A DNA stretch of 64,000 nucleotides from Erythrocercus mccallii (Eukaryota > Chordata > Aves > Passeriformes > Dicruridae): assembly GCA_013397435.1 (NCBI GenBank), contig VZRG01000773.1:264278-328277 (forward strand), in the 5' to 3' direction. Under the pieces are notes generated by a model. It saw nothing but the letters and a program-made list of their open reading frames with translations. It was not told the origin of the DNA and ran no database searches. A program made the translations under genes and the position numbers. This document shows positions 34,001 to 62,600 of the stretch, in pieces. Position 1 is the first letter of the stretch; every line of letters starts with the position of its first letter.

Positions 34001-37000
34001 GTCAGTCTCAAATTAATTTCAACCCTCTTTCCTGCAGTTCTTAACCACTGCAAGTACTAGGATATTTCACTTCCACAGCTGATCTGTAAAGAAAACTATT
34101 AATTATTTGAAAAGATGTGGAAGATTGTGCTATGTCTGAACGGTATCACTAAAATCCTCTTTGTAGTTAGAATGCAACCTTGAAAGAGTTGAAAGGAGTA
34201 TCTGTGAAACTAGAAACACAAGGGAGGATCAAAACAAAGCAGGCTTATTTCCACTGCAGCCACTTCAAGGAGAGCCATTGTCATCTTGAAGAGCCATTCT
34301 TCTTGCTGAGCTTTAAGCAACTTTCTTTTGCATTCTTCCCTTTGTATAGCTTTCCTCTCTGTTCATAGATCTCTGGGCTACTTACTCTACCTCTTGAGTT
34401 TCCAGCTGTGTGGACATGCTTCCATTAGCTGATGGAAGTAATTCTGTGGTGGAGAGGGAGTGTAGTCACTCTGGTCTTGTGTCGTGGAGGGATATAATGC
34501 AAGGTTTGAACAAAAGACTGGAATGTTGTCTGTGTTCCCTGAACTCCCATCGTGGGCAAGCTTGCTGAAGGCTGAGAGGGAGCAGCCCTACACCAAACTG
34601 AATTTGCTGTAAATTGTGTTGATGCCATTGTGCTGTCTGTGATGCCTGGAACTCTTCAAGATGCCAAACTGCAGAAGTTGAGCAGACAAGGGAGATCTGC
34701 TTATAACTGCTAAATGCCTTTCATAGTTGAGACCTCTTTGTTCTCTGATGCCATTAGATGGGAGTGCAGCTGGAGGTTTATACTGCATGTGTTCTTCAGC
34801 TACTGGAAAGAACTGATTGATAGCTGGTACAGTTGGGTAGGTCATCTGAAAAACTCTTTCCTTATAGTCACTGTTTTTAACCCATGTGACTTTGCTGGTA
34901 CCTGGAAACACTTTACCAATTGTCTAACACAAAGCATTAGGTAAATTCTACTTAAATGTGAATTCAGGTTTAATTTTTAGAGCTGTAGAGTTGTGGGTTC
35001 TTTCAGACTTGAGGAGAATCATAACTCATATGGAGGCATTCTGCCTGCTACATGTGAAATAATACTCATGGATGTCTCAGGTATGTGCGGGTGGCTACCC
35101 TTATAAAACAAACTGTCATAATGGTGCTGATCCTGTGGCCAAATCCATAGTAGGGAAAAGTACAAGCTTAGGTGTTAACCAGGGCCAGAGCCAGCCCCTT
35201 TATGACTTTGAGCAAGTTCATTATTGAGTTGTTTTGGCAGTGTAGTACAGCAAACACACATTAGCTGGTTGGTGGCAGATCTCTGCGTACTTCTGTTTTG
35301 TACCATACAAGAATTCGCAATAAGAGCATTCCTGTTCAGTAGTCATGGCAGCTGGATGTGTGTAGATATGTGGGTATTCAGAGTAGTAAGGGCAAAGTAG
35401 ATCAAAGTAGACCAAAGAGGTGCAGATGGGACTACAAAATGGCTCCCTAAATCCAAGATACACAATTGTACAATGGTGCATATAGGAGGTGTGTGGATGA
35501 AGTAGCAAAGGCAATTCTGGCTTCACCTGTAGCTCAGCAGTATGAACCAATGCAGCTCTTAAATGTGCCAGTGAAGGTGGAACCAGGAGCTAACTTTGCA
35601 TGGGCAATCTGAAGCTTGAACTAACCTCCTGGGGTATTTTGTATAAGGAAGAAGTCTAGCATTTCATTGCATTGATGAAGAATTTTTGAAGACTAAAAGC
35701 CTCTGAATTATGGTCTATCTACTCTCCATCAAACATGCTTTTACTAGCATGTAAGATGAGGAAGCAGTTGACTCTGCTGCCTGGTACTGTGATGCAATTA
35801 AAAATGCTGATTTTTTTGCCTGTAAGTTGCGCAAAGCTATTACAGAATGTGTTCTAAGCTAGCATGAGAAAGCATGCCATCATTATTTTAGTCAACATTT
35901 AAAATTTGTAGATCTTCCTAAGAGAAAGCTTTTAATTTCCAATGCAAAGCTTGATCAGCAATCTTTTACATGTTTTATAGTAGTGCAGTAAATATTCAAA
36001 TCAAGGCTTTTTCAAAAAGTGATTGGCTTGTCATGCTGGCAAAAGGCTTTGTCTTGTATATGTTGCATGTCTGATCCTGTTGCTCGTCAAAGCAGACATT
36101 TCCTTTATACTAAAAATAGTGAAACAAATAACTTAAGCAGCATTAAAACCCAAGAGGGAGATTATTTTTTTTTTTAAAGACTAGGATGTGCTTTCTAGGA
36201 TTCTTCTGGAAACGGTTTGTAGGATTCTTATGATCCAGCTTTGACCAGTTGCGTAAGCTTCCAGGAAGCTGCCCTATTCAATGCAAGTCTTAAAGAGAAT
36301 GCAGGAACTCTTCACCTTTGATTGCAATAGTCCATATCTGAATGTGGAAGCTAGCACCGTAGAAGTCTGAAAATACATGCTTCTTTCTTATCTGGAGTGC
36401 AAAAACTAGTAAGTAGGAAAGAATTTCCTAGAGTGGGCAACAAGTTGTGTTCACTGTCATAATGTTTCTCATTGTTTTTCCTTGTTTAGGCTGTGTGAAT
36501 GACCTTGCAAATGTTTCAGCATCTGCCCTTCTTGTTGGGCAGCTGTGTTCAATTCTCCATGTTTTGGGTTTCAGCCCTTCACATTACCTCTTTGTGACCT
36601 TTTCATGCCTGTTAGGGCTGTGTGTGCTTTGTGTAAGTAGTTGTGAGTCTGTGGTACAGCCACTTCCTTAAGTGTGAGAAATTTGGGTTGTTCGGTTGAC
36701 CAGTGCGATTGTCTTCTGCTGTGGGGATGCTGACGTTGCTGCCCATACATTTTGTAGCCTCAGTCATGAAATAGGGAGCAGCCACAAAAGGCTTTTCCCA
36801 CTCTAACTATAGTGGGAATCTTAGAGCTGCCTATGACTTAATAGGTTTTGTTACAGAACCTTAGAAGTAAATTAAATACTTGTATCCCAGAGTTATAAAG
36901 TGTTATAGTTGAAAATGGAAGAAAAACGTATTTGTAAAGCTGTTCTGTGCTAACTGGAGTCTCAGACATGAAAATATGTTGGTGACAGTGCCACAAGAAG

Positions 37001-38559
37001 CCACTGACAAGTGACAGAAGGCAACCTGTTAGTAGCCAGAGATACATGACCAGCAGAATGGGGGAATAAAAGCCAGAAAGCTCACTGCTGAGCTTTGGGA
37101 AAACTACTTGTCTCTTTCTATTTTGACTTAATTGACTTTTGGGCTCTTTTTCCCCCCCCCCTTTTAATAAACAGAAGCAGCCATCTGGAAGCTTAAGACC
37201 TGTAGCAGACAAGTATGAGTAGTGCTATTCTTTGAGGACTCACTAGATGTAGCTAAAAATGTTGGAAATTTAGTTTCCTTTTTGTCTTGCTGAAATTAAA
37301 AGTAGTGGTTGCACTGTAAACCTTGTAAAACTTGCATAGAACTCACATCGGCAGTACATCCTTCACATGGGCAGCCACTGTAGTCTGTTGGGGGTAACTC
37401 CTAGAGGATACATTACTCTTGATAATCCAGAAGTCCCTTAGTCCCTCTGATGTGTGTATTGGTTTTGTATTCTTTTTTTTTTTTTTCCTGACCTTTGAGG
37501 CAGTCCAACACTGGGTCACTTTAACTCTGTCATTGCAGCATTCTTGAGCAGACACATATCGGTTCACTGTCAGCATCTGTCTCTAGGGTTGGACTCTTCC
37601 CTATCCTTTTCACCCAGCCCAGACTAGTGGGTGTAGGCTAACCCACCCAAAGAGCTGTGTGGAGATGGTTGTTATCTAATGCTCTGCAGTGCCCAAGCTA
37701 AGCATTTCTGCTGTGATCACCCCAAGGCCTGCCCTGTCAGAGTTGCAGTTCTCTTCTTGGGGCTAAGCCAAACAAGCAGTTGCTGCTTGTGGGTATTATG
37801 ACTTTGACCTAAGTGAATAGGAGTGCATAAGATTCCAGGAATGAGATCTGGTGAAGTAGCTGTATATTTCAAGAAGCCTTCTGTATCAGTAATGTCTATC
37901 CTATCAATAATATCTAATGTCTTTGGGGAGAGCTCTGTAGCTCTCTCCAAAGCAATCTTCCTTTGAGGAAAGAGAAAATTAGCAGTTTAGGAGGGTAACA
38001 TCTGAGGGTCTATCTCCCAGTTCAAGTGGGTCATGACTGTGACCACTCCAGTGGTATGTTGTGACCAAATGGCTCTCAGTTTGAATTCTGAAATGTGATT
38101 CAGTCTGGCTGTTAGGGATTAGCAAAGGCTCTTACACTGATGTGTAAAAACTATGTAAAAGTGGTAATGAATGAAGCTGTACTTGCTGCTAGGAACCCCT
38201 GTCATGCTGCTAGGAACCCCTGTCATGTAGTGATAGGCTTGGTGACATGTCAGACATTTGTGTGAACTGCATGTAAAAAGACTTAGGAATTGTGTCTGAT
38301 TTGTGTCTCAGTCATTAGGGAGATAGACACTTTGTGGTAGAAATAAGGGGTCTTTGATTTGCTTGTAGTTTCAGGCCTGTGTTTTTTCTCACATTCAAGA
38401 GGTATGTTTTGGATACTTGTCCTTGAGGCTTAATCTGTCCATGCTGATTTTTGGAATGAGAAATAAGACAGCTTCTATTTCAGAGCCAATTTTAAGCTTT
38501 AATCCTGGCTACAAATTGTTTCTGTATGGCCTATTTATATATGCTCTTTCTTGCTTCAG
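28045..38559 (+). other. AP2M1: AP2M1 intron 1, 10.5 kb, no other gene seen
   Basis: A long first intron without recognisable coding exons or RNA genes. The first 450 bp continue the CpG island and contain two G-quadruplex-type runs (28194-28225 and 28471-28495). A T19 tract lies at 29517-29535. A 21-bp tandem duplication sits near the 3' end. The intron ends in CTTTCTTGCTTCAG at 38559. The length is larger than I would expect from the compact mammalian gene. Confidence 0.6.
38184..38225. repeat. 21-bp perfect tandem duplication
   Basis: TGCTGCTAGGAACCCCTGTC plus A occurs twice in direct succession (38184-38204 and 38205-38225), in AP2M1 intron 1. Perfect identity suggests a recent duplication. 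Confidence 0.9.
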
Positions 38560-38571
38560 GTATTAAGCAAC

Positions 38572-38589
38572 ATGGGAAGTGAAGACTAA
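38572..38589 (+). other. AP2M1: Five-residue upstream ORF in AP2M1 leader
   Basis: The 5' UTR part of exon 2 contains ATG GGA AGT GAA GAC TAA, encoding MGSED and a stop, ending 9 nt before the AP2M1 start codon. Its own context (AACATGG) is favourable. It could tune translation of AP-2 mu by reinitiation or leaky scanning. It is seen directly; a role is inference. Confidence 0.6.
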
Positions 38590-38598
38590 AGTTCCATC

Positions 38599-54821
<16,223 letters not shown>

Positions 54822-55110
54822 CCCCAGCAGGCTGGCGGGCTCCCTCTTCTCCAAGCCATGCTCTGCCTCTCCTCGGTCTTCAGCTACATTCAGAGATGTC
54901 TGCCTGGCCCCTCGACGCAGATTGAAAGACCCTGTGGCTCACCCCGGGAGTGGACTCGCCTGCCCGTGTTCAGTTACCACCCACGCTGCAGATGAAGTTC
55001 AGAACCCAGTCGTGTGCAGGGGTGCAGTCAGCCTCCTGCTCCCCGTCCCAGGGTGGGCAAGGGCTAGTCTAACTCCCATCCTCTCGTGATCTTTCTAGGG
55101 AACGTTCACC

Positions 55111-55116
55111 ATTAAA
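55111..55116 (+). terminator. AP2M1: Proximal poly(A) signal of AP2M1 (ATTAAA)
   Basis: ATTAAA, the commonest variant hexamer, 290 nt after the stop codon and followed by a T/G-rich stretch (TCTTCTGTTGGTGTCTC) that fits a downstream element. Confidence 0.55.
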
Positions 55117-55789
55117 CTCCTCTTCTGTTGGTGTCTCACTACTTGCATCATATCCTAGTATTTTTGAAGTTCTTGTGCATATGTACTCGTAGAATAGACC
55201 TAAACATAGACTGGACAAATCTGAGTTGAAGTTACCCTGGCTTCTGTACTAGCTATTGCTATTGTGGTAGATGTTGCTGGCCAGTCTGAGATGTCTGGGG
55301 TGGTGAGTTTGTTGGGCCCCCACCACAGGAGATCGTGGGCTCACCAGATCTCACCACCACCTTATTTCTTGCAAAGTTGTCAGTATAGAGTCCTGCCATG
55401 GGAAGGTTTGTGACCAAAAGGATGAGGGTTTAGGCTCTTGCTGGTGTGTATGTGGGTGGCACAGCATTTCAGGTCTTTGGAGCATTTACCCCTACCCACT
55501 GCTGGCTTGAGCCAGTCTGTCCTTTCCAAACAAATCGGAGACATGGCCCCACTTGTCTCAGTGTGGGCTGACTGTGTGGGTCAGCTGAGCTCTGTCAGGA
55601 TGTGAACAGGGTCTGTCCTTGGGGAATCTCAAATGCAGTTGGCAGTAAGAGCCCCCTGACCCAGCCTACCCTCTCCACGCTTCTACCAAATGCTTCTGGG
55701 CCATAGGAATGCTGCTGCAACCCACAATCCTGCTTCTGGTAGTGTGGTCTCCATTTTGTACACTTTGTGATTTGTCCAGCTCTGAATCT

Positions 55790-55795
55790 AATAAA
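55790..55795 (+). terminator. AP2M1: Distal poly(A) signal of AP2M1 (AATAAA)
   Basis: Canonical AATAAA about 970 nt after the AP2M1 stop and 0.9 kb before the ABCF3 start. Followed by TG-rich sequence (CTGTTTGGGACTGTTGC). Confidence 0.6.
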
Positions 55796-55815
55796 GTATG
55801 TAGAACGGAGAAGGC

Positions 55816-56449
55816 TGCCTGCGCTGCTGTTTGGGACTGTTGCTGCAAGAGCCTGGGTTGTGCCCTAGGCCTTTGCCACGATTACTGGGGACTTGCTTGT
55901 GCTGCTTCCCCAGCCCTGGGCTGCTTCGGGGCTGGTAGGTGAAAAGGACAAGTGATGCTTTTGTTTTCAGCTGTGCCAGTGCTGCAGCTCCCTGGAGAAA
56001 GGAGAATGCTTTGCACTTTCCTTGGGGCTGCAGCTGGGATGTACTGAACTCGGTGGAGTGTGTCCCAACCCCCTGTAAGTCAGACTCCTATGCCCCAGCC
56101 ATGCTTAAAAGAATCTTGGTCATCTTTCCTTGTGCGCACATGAAAAAAAGTCAAAAGCCATTTCCCCTTTTAACTTGGCTTTTGGTATCAGGGGCCAGTG
56201 TGGGTGTGTACAGGCTAGCTGAGGGACCCAACAACTGCTGAGCAGCTGAACCTGGCCTTTGGCTCAGCCCCTCTGCCTTCAATCTGTGAGCAGATGAGGG
56301 TGTCCAAGTGGTCATTCTCCATCGGTGCATGAAAAAAAATCAAACCCGACCTGCAGTGTCTTGACTATGGTTTAAAAGAAGAAACCCTGTTTTTAAAAGA
56401 GGAACAAAATTCCAAATCCTCCCAAAGCCTCTTTCCCTGGGCGACAGGA
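55816..56449. other. AP2M1-ABCF3 intergenic segment
   Basis: About 0.6 kb of ordinary non-coding sequence with no recognised gene. Two short A-runs (near 56143 and 56332) are the only notable features. The ABCF3 CpG-rich promoter begins just after. Confidence 0.65.
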
Positions 56450-56691
56450 CAAGCAGGGGCTGAGCGGGTTTTGGGCCCGTCCCGCTCGCTCCGGTCATTC
56501 CCGGTGCCGCTGTCCGGCACGTGGTGCCAGAATCTCCACGCCTGGCCCCGTGACGCGCAGGCGCAGTCGGGCCCGGACTACATCTCCCGGCGGCCCCCGC
56601 GCAATGGCGGCCACCGCCTCTTTCCCGGCAGCGCCCGTCGTCCCTTCCGGCTCCGAGCGGCGGCGGCTCCGCGGGGCGGGCTCGCCCCGCC
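56450..56691 (+). promoter_or_regulatory. ABCF3: CpG-rich promoter and 5' UTR of ABCF3
   Basis: GC- and CpG-rich segment directly before the ABCF3 start codon. It contains a CACGTG E-box (56518-56523), a CRE/NRF1-like GTGACGCGCAGGCGCAG (about 56550-56566), a short ZNF143-type ACTACATCTCCCGGC (56578-56592) and ETS-type TTCCGG sites (about 56644). There is no TATA box. The exact start site is not visible; the 5' UTR is probably short. Confidence 0.7.
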
Positions 56692-59600
56692 ATGGCGTCC
56701 TGCGCCGACATTCTCCGCTCCGAGTTCCCCGACTTGGACGGCGAGCTCTTCGCTTACGTGACGGGTGAGCGGCTCCCGCCTGCCCGCTGTGGCTCGGCCT
56801 CCCGCGACGCCGCATGTCGCGACACCTCCCCGCTGTGGCGACAGGCGGCAGCCCCCGAATCGCGACAGGCGGCCGGGGAGGGGTGGGGTAGGGGCACCGG
56901 GAGGGTGCCACCTGTCGCCACAGCGGCGGGGTGTGCAGCGCCGGCGCCGTGTGCCCGCAGGGATCCTGCATGGCAGCGGGGCGGACTTCGAGTCAGTGGA
57001 CGAGCTGGAGGAGGCGGTGGGCGAACTGCTGCGGGAGGTGTCGCAGGACACCAAGGACGACGGCGCCATCAGGGAGATCTGCCAGCGCCTCTTCAACACC
57101 CTGCAGCTGTAAGGGCACCCGGCGTCCCCTCGCACCCCTTCACCCCAGTCACGCACCTCACCCTCCTTCTCCTCCTCTCCGTAGGGACGAGGGCCAAGCC
57201 CAGCGCTGCAGCCAGGTGTTACTGGATGCCCCCATCCAGCTTTCCCAGATCACTGATGGATACGGTGAGTGATGCTCGCTGCTCACGTCCTACCGTCAGG
57301 GTCCTGGAGCTCGGAAGGGCTCGGGGCGCTGGGGAGCTCACCTGACCTTGGGGAGGGGGGGCTCAGGCTCTCCCGCACAGGCACACATCTGTTTCTCATT
57401 CTGCTGCTGAGCTGTGGGCAGCAGTGCCCACGGGGTAAGCTGGAGTGAAGGTGGAGGTGAAGAGATGCCCTTTGGTCCCTTCATCCTGTCAGGAGAGGGA
57501 TCAATCGTGTCTGGGCATGGGTGGTCATTAAGGCAGGGCTTTGAGGAGCCTCCCTGCCACCCATGCTCACCAAGCCCACTGTCTCCTTGCAGGCGACACC
57601 AGTGCAGATCTGCTGCCAGGGCTGTTGCTGAAGAGAGGCCAGACCTCGGTAAGTGAGGGCTGTGGCCTTCCTTGTGAGAGCAGCTGACATGTGGGGCTGC
57701 AGGTGCCCTGCCCTGCTCCAGTCCAGGTTGCCCGTGGAGAGCAGCCAAGGCTGGCAGCATCCTGATTAGGAATATAGCTGCAGTGAGTACTGCTCCTCCA
57801 TGTCAGGCTGTCATTTGGAAGACTCTTGACCTTGGTCTGGTGAGGAGGCTCCACTTGAGTTAGCAGCTTATTAATCTGACAGGATGTACTTTGCTGTAAT
57901 TTCTTAGTGAACTCTGACTTTTGCTGTAGGACCTTTGGCTCCTACAGCAAGGCCATTGATTGAGAAAACACAATGTCCCTGGATGACATCTTGAATATTC
58001 ACTGAGTGGTAAAGGCCTGGGTAAAGGCAGGAGGGCGGGTGTTACAGGTGGGAAATTAGCAAGAGCTGCTGCAGGGACTTGTAAGCCCAGCTCTAAAGCC
58101 AGCTATAGATTCTTGTGGCTTGGGAAATAAGATCAAGAGCAGAGAAATTTGGAAGCAGTTCCTCTCCATGACCTGAAGAAATTGGGACATCTTTACTGTT
58201 GGAATGTGTAGCTGCTCAGGAACAGCCTGGCTTGCTGTCTGTGTTGGATGTGCCAAAGTGTGAGCATGGGCGAGGTGCAGTTGTACATCCACAAAGCAAG
58301 GATGGCAGTAGCTGTACAGTGTGGGCAGTGTGTTTGCCAGGTCACTCACAGAGCTCCCTTTCCATGGGTTAATGTGTTGAGGATGAGAACCCTTCACTTG
58401 GAGGCTGAGACCTAACACTATTCCCACACGTCTGAACGGGAGTCTTAAGCAAAAACTGGCAGCTCTGGCTGGTTTTGGATTCACTTTCCAGCTCTTGTAT
58501 CTGCAACTCAAAAAAAGATCTTCAGAAAAATTGGAGACAATTCAAAGAAGGCCTCAGGAGGCCTGTCAAGCTTTGAAGGATGTGTCTTACTAGGGGATTC
58601 AGAAAGCTGGGTATAGTTTACAGAATTACTCTCTGTAGGTGTGGGGTCATAGCTCTAGTAACAGGACACTCTTCGGTCTGGCATGCAGGTCTGTAACATG
58701 CTCTGGTGCCTGCAGAGTTGCCTAGAAATATCTAGGAGTATTCTTGGTCAGCCACAAATATTTGACTCTATGCAGGAATGAACTGGAGTGGGTTGAAAGC
58801 CTGGCCAAGACCAGAAGCTAGGTTAAAACACTTGGCGCCTTCTTGCCTTCAGGGTTAATTAAATGCTTTTTGTCTCTGATCCACTGCTCAAGAAGAGTTT
58901 GTTCCAAATTGGTCAACATTTAACGTGTTGGGAAGGGAAACACCTCATGGTGCACTTCAAGAGTGAGTGCAGAGCATACCAGAAGAGGCACTGGGATAGC
59001 AGGTTGCTGCCGTTGGAGTGACTTGGCTGATCCAGGTCCCTGGAACTACAGAAACCGACTGTACTACAGGATCAGCCAAAACCTCTGCCTTGCTGAGGCA
59101 AAACTTGTATATGAGCTGTTGATTTAGGACTTCATTCCTGAGGTAGCTTCCTGGCCTGATTAGCCTCCTCAAAATATGCTTGAATCTGTCCCAATTTCCC
59201 TGTCCTTCCTCCCTCCATTTCTTCCAGACTTGAGAGGTTGATTGATCTTTTTTCTCCCAGAGCTGGACTTCTGGGAGTTTTGCTGAAGATGCTGTCTCTT
59301 CTTCAAACTCTGTTCTGTGTCCTAGATGGTGAATGCCAAGAAACTGGAGAAGGCGGAAGCTAGGCTGAAAGCCAAGCAGGACAAGAGGCTGGAGCGGGAT
59401 TCCCTGAAGTCATCTGGCCCTGTGTGAGTATGCAGGGCACTTTGAACATCCCTGCTCTGCTGAGCATGGCTGGGATCTGGCTGTAGCAGAGCTTTGCTGT
59501 TGAGCCCCCTCTCTGTGTTCTGCCTGTCCGCAGAGTCCTTGAGGAGGCGTCTGCCAGCCAAGCTTCCAGCAAGAAGGAGACTCGCATGGAGTCATCAGGC

Positions 59601-62600
59601 AAGAACAAGTCCTATGATGTGCGCATCGAGAACTTCGATGTGTCCTTCGGTGAGCGGTGAGTGTGCTGGGCACGTGGGACAGAGCCTGGCTGGGATTTTG
59701 GACCACGAGGGATTGAGACTGGAGTAGAGAGCAATTGAGAAATTACAGAGGGTGTGGCAAAGAGCAGAAAGCAAGGTGGCCACTGACCCTCTTGGGTTTG
59801 GGCAGGAGAAGCCTGTGATTTTTGCTTGGCTACAGCACAGCCTGAAATACACCAGGGGCAGGTGGCTGTCGGTTATCTCCTCTTCATGGGACAGTCTGAC
59901 CAGGGACCTGCCTGTTCCCTTGCTTCAGTGTCCTGCTGACGGGAGCAGACCTGAACCTGGCTTTCGGGCGGCGCTACGGGCTAGTGGGCAGGAACGGGCT
60001 GGGGAAGACCACACTGCTGAAGATGATCGCCAGCCAGAGCCTGCGCATCCCCTCACACATCAGCATCCTGCACGTGGAGCAGGAGGTGGCAGGGGATGAG
60101 ACACCGGCGCTGCAGAGTGTGCTGGAGTGTGACACCACTCGTGAGAGCCTGCTGCGGGAGGAGAGGGACCTGACAGCCAAGATCAGTGCTGGCAGGTGAG
60201 GTGGTCCCCTGGATTGCCAGCCCTTCTGTGGCCTCTTGACCATTCAGGTCTCATCTGAGGTCTCTCCCTTCCAGAGAAAGGCTCTGGTAGGGGTAGGCTG
60301 TACCTTGCCTACCTTAGTCCTACCTGGGAAGATCAGCCTCCCCCAGCTCTCAAACACTGACTTGGTGAGTCCCACACCCTCGTCCTTTTTCTGCCCTAGG
60401 GGAGAAGGGACAGAAGGTGCCAGACTATCGGAGATCTACGCTAAGCTGGAGGAGATTGAGGCAGACAAGGCCCCAGCAAGGTGAGACAGCCCTGTGAGCA
60501 CCACTGTGTCGCCATGGCCAGGGCTGAGCAGTGGTTTGGGGTATTGGAAGGGTGATGCTGTGGCCCTGGGATCCAGTGTGTGGGGATGGGGTTTTCCCTG
60601 CTGTTCTTCTTGTCTCTTCTCTGTCACAGCTCTCCTGGTTTAGGAATAGTTGACCTTTCTGCTGAAGCTGGAGGGACTTTTTTTGCCTCAAATGGCTTAT
60701 ATTGCTGCTGCTGCTGCTCTCCAACCTCCCTAGGTTCCTGGTGCCTGGGGAGTGTTTTTGGGATGGTAGTGGTATGGTGTGACTCTCTTCCTGGCCAAAG
60801 AGATGAAAACTCCTTGCACATCTCCTGGGACTTCGTGTGGATACTGTGCCCTGCTGGGCTGCATTTCCTAGCCAAGTGCTTCTCTTGGGTGCGCAGGGAA
60901 GTTTTCCTGCACGCAGAGTGGCTTTAAAATATGTAGCAGAGTTCCCTTGGTGGTTGTGGGTCTGCGACCTTGGACTGTGCTCTGCCGTTGGATGCTGTAG
61001 CTGGATTCCAGTTCTCTCCCCTTTTCCCCAGGGCGTCCGTCATTCTTGCTGGGCTGGGCTTTAATGCAAAGATGCAACAACAGACAACCAAGTAAGTTTC
61101 CAAACTTTGGGCACTGAGGTAGTGATGGGGCTGGAGAGATGTTCCAGCTGAACCCCCAGGCACTGGTGGCGAGGTGGAAGAGCAAGGGTCTATTCTTGCC
61201 CATCCAATGTGGTCTTCTGCCTATAGTCTCCTGCCACCCTGCTGCTGGACTGCAGATCTTGTGCTGTGCCTGAAATCTCTGCTGGCACAAGTTGCCTCTG
61301 GGTGACAGCAGAGCCAAAAGAGCCATGGGGGAGGAGACATCCTACAGGCAGGCAAACACAGAGTGGTTCTGTGTTGAACAGTAACCCCTCTCTGCATCTT
61401 CCCTCCTCAGAGAGTTTTCTGGAGGCTGGAGAATGAGACTGGCCTTAGCCAGAGCGCTGTTTGCCAGGTTGGTGTCCAGGCCTTCATGCTATGTGGTTAA
61501 GCCTCCTTGTTGTCTGTGCTGTGAGGTGCAGGGATGCTGCCTGGGGGTCCTCTCAACCCAGGCTCTGGGGGTGGGGGATGTTGGAGGCACTGCAGCTTTG
61601 TGTGTGTGATGAGACACTTTGCACTGAACCCTGTGCTCCTTCTGCTTTTGATATCCATGTCTTGTTTTCCCCAGGCCAGATCTCCTTCTGCTGGATGGTA
61701 AGTTGATACTGTGAGTCTCCCTCTGAGACTGCTGCGCCTGCCTGTGCCCTTCCTGGGGTTGGGAACATGCCATGGCCTTTATCTGCCTGCTCAAAATAGC
61801 CCTGTGTGACAGGCTGGCCTGGCAGCGTGGCTGGCAGCAGTGGCACGGGGAATCTGCCTGGGCAGCAGCTCTCACTGTGCTCAGCAGAGCCTTGCCCTGC
61901 ACTCCAGCCGGGTGGTCTGCATGTCATCCTGCCCCAAGTTTTGTTCCCTTTCCCTTGCCAGTCCCTGGAATGCGCCCTGGCTGCCAGTCTGTGCTGGGGG
62001 AAGTCCCTTCACTGCAGAGCATGCCCAGGTTGGCCAGGGAATCTGGGTGAGATGCTGCTGTGAGGCACCAGAGTCTGGGTATCGATGTGGAGTGTGGGAA
62101 GCATCCCTGCCTGAGCATCAACCCCTGTGCACACACTGCATCACACCCTACACACGAGTCCCAAGCTGGGCAGAGAAGGTCTCCACGCAGGCTCTCTCCT
62201 CCCCAATGCAGATCTCTAGGCTTTCCTATGGGAAAAAAATATAATCCAGCCATCCTCATCCCTCCTGACCTGAGTGCCTTTTCCCCTTCCCTCAGAGCCA
62301 ACGAACATGCTGGATGTGAGGGCAATTTTGTGGCTGGAGAGCTACTTACAGGTAGGGGGCTGGCAGAAGGCCTTGATACAAAGAAAGGGTGAGGGAGGGA
62401 GATGTTCTCGCCTCCCTGGGTGGTGGGACCAACCCCTGTGCCCTGGCTTGATGGTGCTCAGGCCTCCCTCTTGCTGTCTCCAGACGTGGCAGTCGACCAT
62501 CCTCGTGGTGTCCCACGACAGGAACTTCCTGAACGCGGTGGCCACGGACATCATCCACCTGCACTCGCAGCGGCTGGACATGTACCGGGGGGACTTTGAG

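Larger units (their letters stand above)
54822..55815 (+). other. AP2M1: AP2M1 3' untranslated region
   Basis: Sequence after the TAG at 54819-54821. It holds an ATTAAA variant signal at 55111-55116 (in GTTCACCATTAAACTCC) and a canonical AATAAA at 55790-55795 (in GAATCTAATAAAGTATG). Two 3' UTR lengths of about 0.31 and 0.99 kb are therefore possible. The end given assumes cleavage 15-20 nt after the distal signal. Confidence 0.65.

Noticed and set aside
56578..57156. 192-codon minus-strand frame over ABCF3 exons 1-2
   Set aside because: Shadow of GC-rich coding exons on the opposite strand.
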